A DNA stretch of 64,000 nt from Casuarius casuarius (taxonomy: Eukaryota > Chordata > Aves > Casuariiformes > Casuariidae): positions 1,139,785 through 1,203,784 of the forward strand of contig PTFA01000272.1 in the NCBI GenBank assembly GCA_003342895.1, in the 5' to 3' direction. The notes below the pieces were generated by a model. That model saw only the letters and a list, made by a program, of their open reading frames with translations. It did not search any database and was not told where the DNA came from. This document shows positions 62,703 through 64,000 of the stretch, piece by piece; position 1 is the first letter of the stretch, and the number at the start of each line of letters is the position of its first letter. Made by a program: the position numbers and the translations under genes.

Positions 62703-64000
62703 GTAAGCAAAGGGGNGGAGGAGGGAGGAGGGGAGGAATGTCCCACACTAATAAAATACTAGCTAGGGAATGAGGGGGTTAGCAGTGGGGAGGGGAAGGG
62801 ATTTAGTGCACAAAATGAAACATCTATTTGTTCCTTGCTGAGATTGCAGTGAAATCACAGCTGGGATTTTCATAGGCATGTGCGCCCCNGAGCGCTGCCC
62901 GGCGTGTTGGGCACGTCTCCCTCGGGCTTCTCGGAAACTCTTTGCCAAGTCTGCACTGGCAGAGACGCTTGCACTCCTTTCGGTCGGTGTGCTCTTCCTC
63001 CCTGAGCGCTGTGTATTTACCGTAGGATCAAAGATAGACATCCAGCTCGCAGAGGTTTTACTAACAAAATCCANCAGGTCTCCAGGGTACCAAAATTGTC
63101 CTTTCATCAATACTCATTGGAAATAATAGCTATTATTAATAAAAGCAGAGGATGTATGGCATAAAGAGCTATAGATCGTTATTTGTCCCCAGAATTCCTA
63201 GATGGATCTTTGCTATATTAAATGCTTTGTTTTGATTTGGTTTGTTTTTTTTTCTTTTAACTAGTGTAAAGAGATTCTGCTTCCCCCCCACTATTTTAAC
63301 ATTTATGCTGTGATAATGTCTAAACCACAGAGCTAAAGGGAGCCTGCTTCGGTACAGGTTCGCTTTTGTTACAGATCTGTAACGCTAGCCAAATATAGTG
63401 AGATTCCCTAAAGGAATTGGTGTATTCACTGATAGTTTCACATGTAGCACTACTGATATTTTTGGATGGTGTTTAAAAAGATAATTTTACGTTAAACAGA
63501 AAATACCCCACATCTCTTTTGTGGCCTTCCCTCCTCCTGTCAGAGAGAGCTCACAACACTGTAGGTTGTGAAAGACTTGTATTTTAGAACATGAAATGAA
63601 GAGTATTTGGATTTAAGACAAACTGGGCTTTCTTTCAAAAGCAGTTGCCTGTAACACGGAACAGTTCTTTTGCCATTTGTAGCTATTTTTAGAAAAAGCC
63701 TATTGAATTATCGAGCTTGAACATGGCTGCAGGTTGCAACAAGGCAGGAGACAGGCTATGTTTGGTTGCTTAATTTTATCTTCTTCGTTATATTGCATCT
63801 ATGTGGGTAGCTACTCATCTGAGTTGGTTAAGTAAGAAGTAATAGAGAGGATACAATATGACCNGGTCTTTCCTATATGAATACCCTGCACTTGGAGAAG
63901 TCTGTCTTCAGTTCCAGTTTCCCAGTTCCTCTGAGACAGAGCCATATTTGTGCCAGCACAGGCAGAGGTTTGTCTTGGACGAGAGGATGCCACAGAGAGA
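62703..64000 (+). other. SLC4A4: SLC4A4 intron, 5' part, continuing beyond the window
   Basis: GTAAGC donor followed by a G-rich stretch (about 62712-62740). No further exon of the membrane domain is visible up to the window end. Otherwise unique sequence with a few N's. Confidence 0.88.

Noticed and set aside
1..64000. tRNA or rRNA genes, CRISPR arrays, endogenous retroviruses, processed pseudogenes
   Set aside because: I saw no tRNA-like cloverleaf, LTR pair, regularly spaced repeats or intronless coding copy. A covariance-model or RepeatMasker scan would be needed to exclude small or decayed ones.

Overview
This is a 64 kb piece of a vertebrate nuclear genome, almost certainly a bird. The evidence is a CR1 LINE tail with the usual avian consensus at the left edge, older CR1 fragments and a MIR-type SINE inside, short AT-rich introns with GT..AG borders, and protein nearly identical to tetrapod SLC4A4. 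There are no bacterial genes, CRISPR arrays or mobile gene cassettes. The whole window lies in one plus-strand gene, SLC4A4, which encodes the electrogenic sodium bicarbonate cotransporter NBCe1.

Layout. Positions 1-8416 hold no exon that I can recognise and are inferred to be the large intron before the shared exons, with the first NBCe1-B/C exons further left. Positions 8417-8531 look like a classical promoter (NF-Y/CCAAT box, CRE, TATA). About 260 nt downstream is the first ATG, at 8792, which opens the NBCe1-A-type first coding exon. Nine more exons follow at 14437, 16402, 28366, 44673, 53411, 54975, 55835, 57408 and 62569. All junctions are GT..AG with matching phases. Together they give an uninterrupted reading frame of 500 codons plus 2 nt: the whole cytoplasmic N-terminal domain and the first membrane segments. 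The gene runs off the right edge after 62702, and the remaining transmembrane domain and C-terminus lie outside.

How it works together. The N-terminal domain (about residues 43-398 here) and the transmembrane domain (from about 420) form one transporter polypeptide. Three variation points are visible. (i) The A-type start exon contains, inside its coding sequence, the splice acceptor that NBCe1-B/C transcripts would use. (ii) A 27-nt upstream alternative donor at 16555 would remove RMFTNPDNG, the cassette missing in NBCe1-D/E. (iii) A candidate new 96-nt cassette exon at 22601-22696, symmetric in phase and open in frame, could add 32 residues at that same junction. The last is the most interesting possibly undescribed element here.

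The rest is intron: old repeats, microsatellites, two CpG-rich patches (13262-13440 and 60480-60800) and two assembly gaps that look like false gaps. Single N bases are scattered throughout but spare all ten exons. All protein assignments come from recognition by eye; no database search was run.
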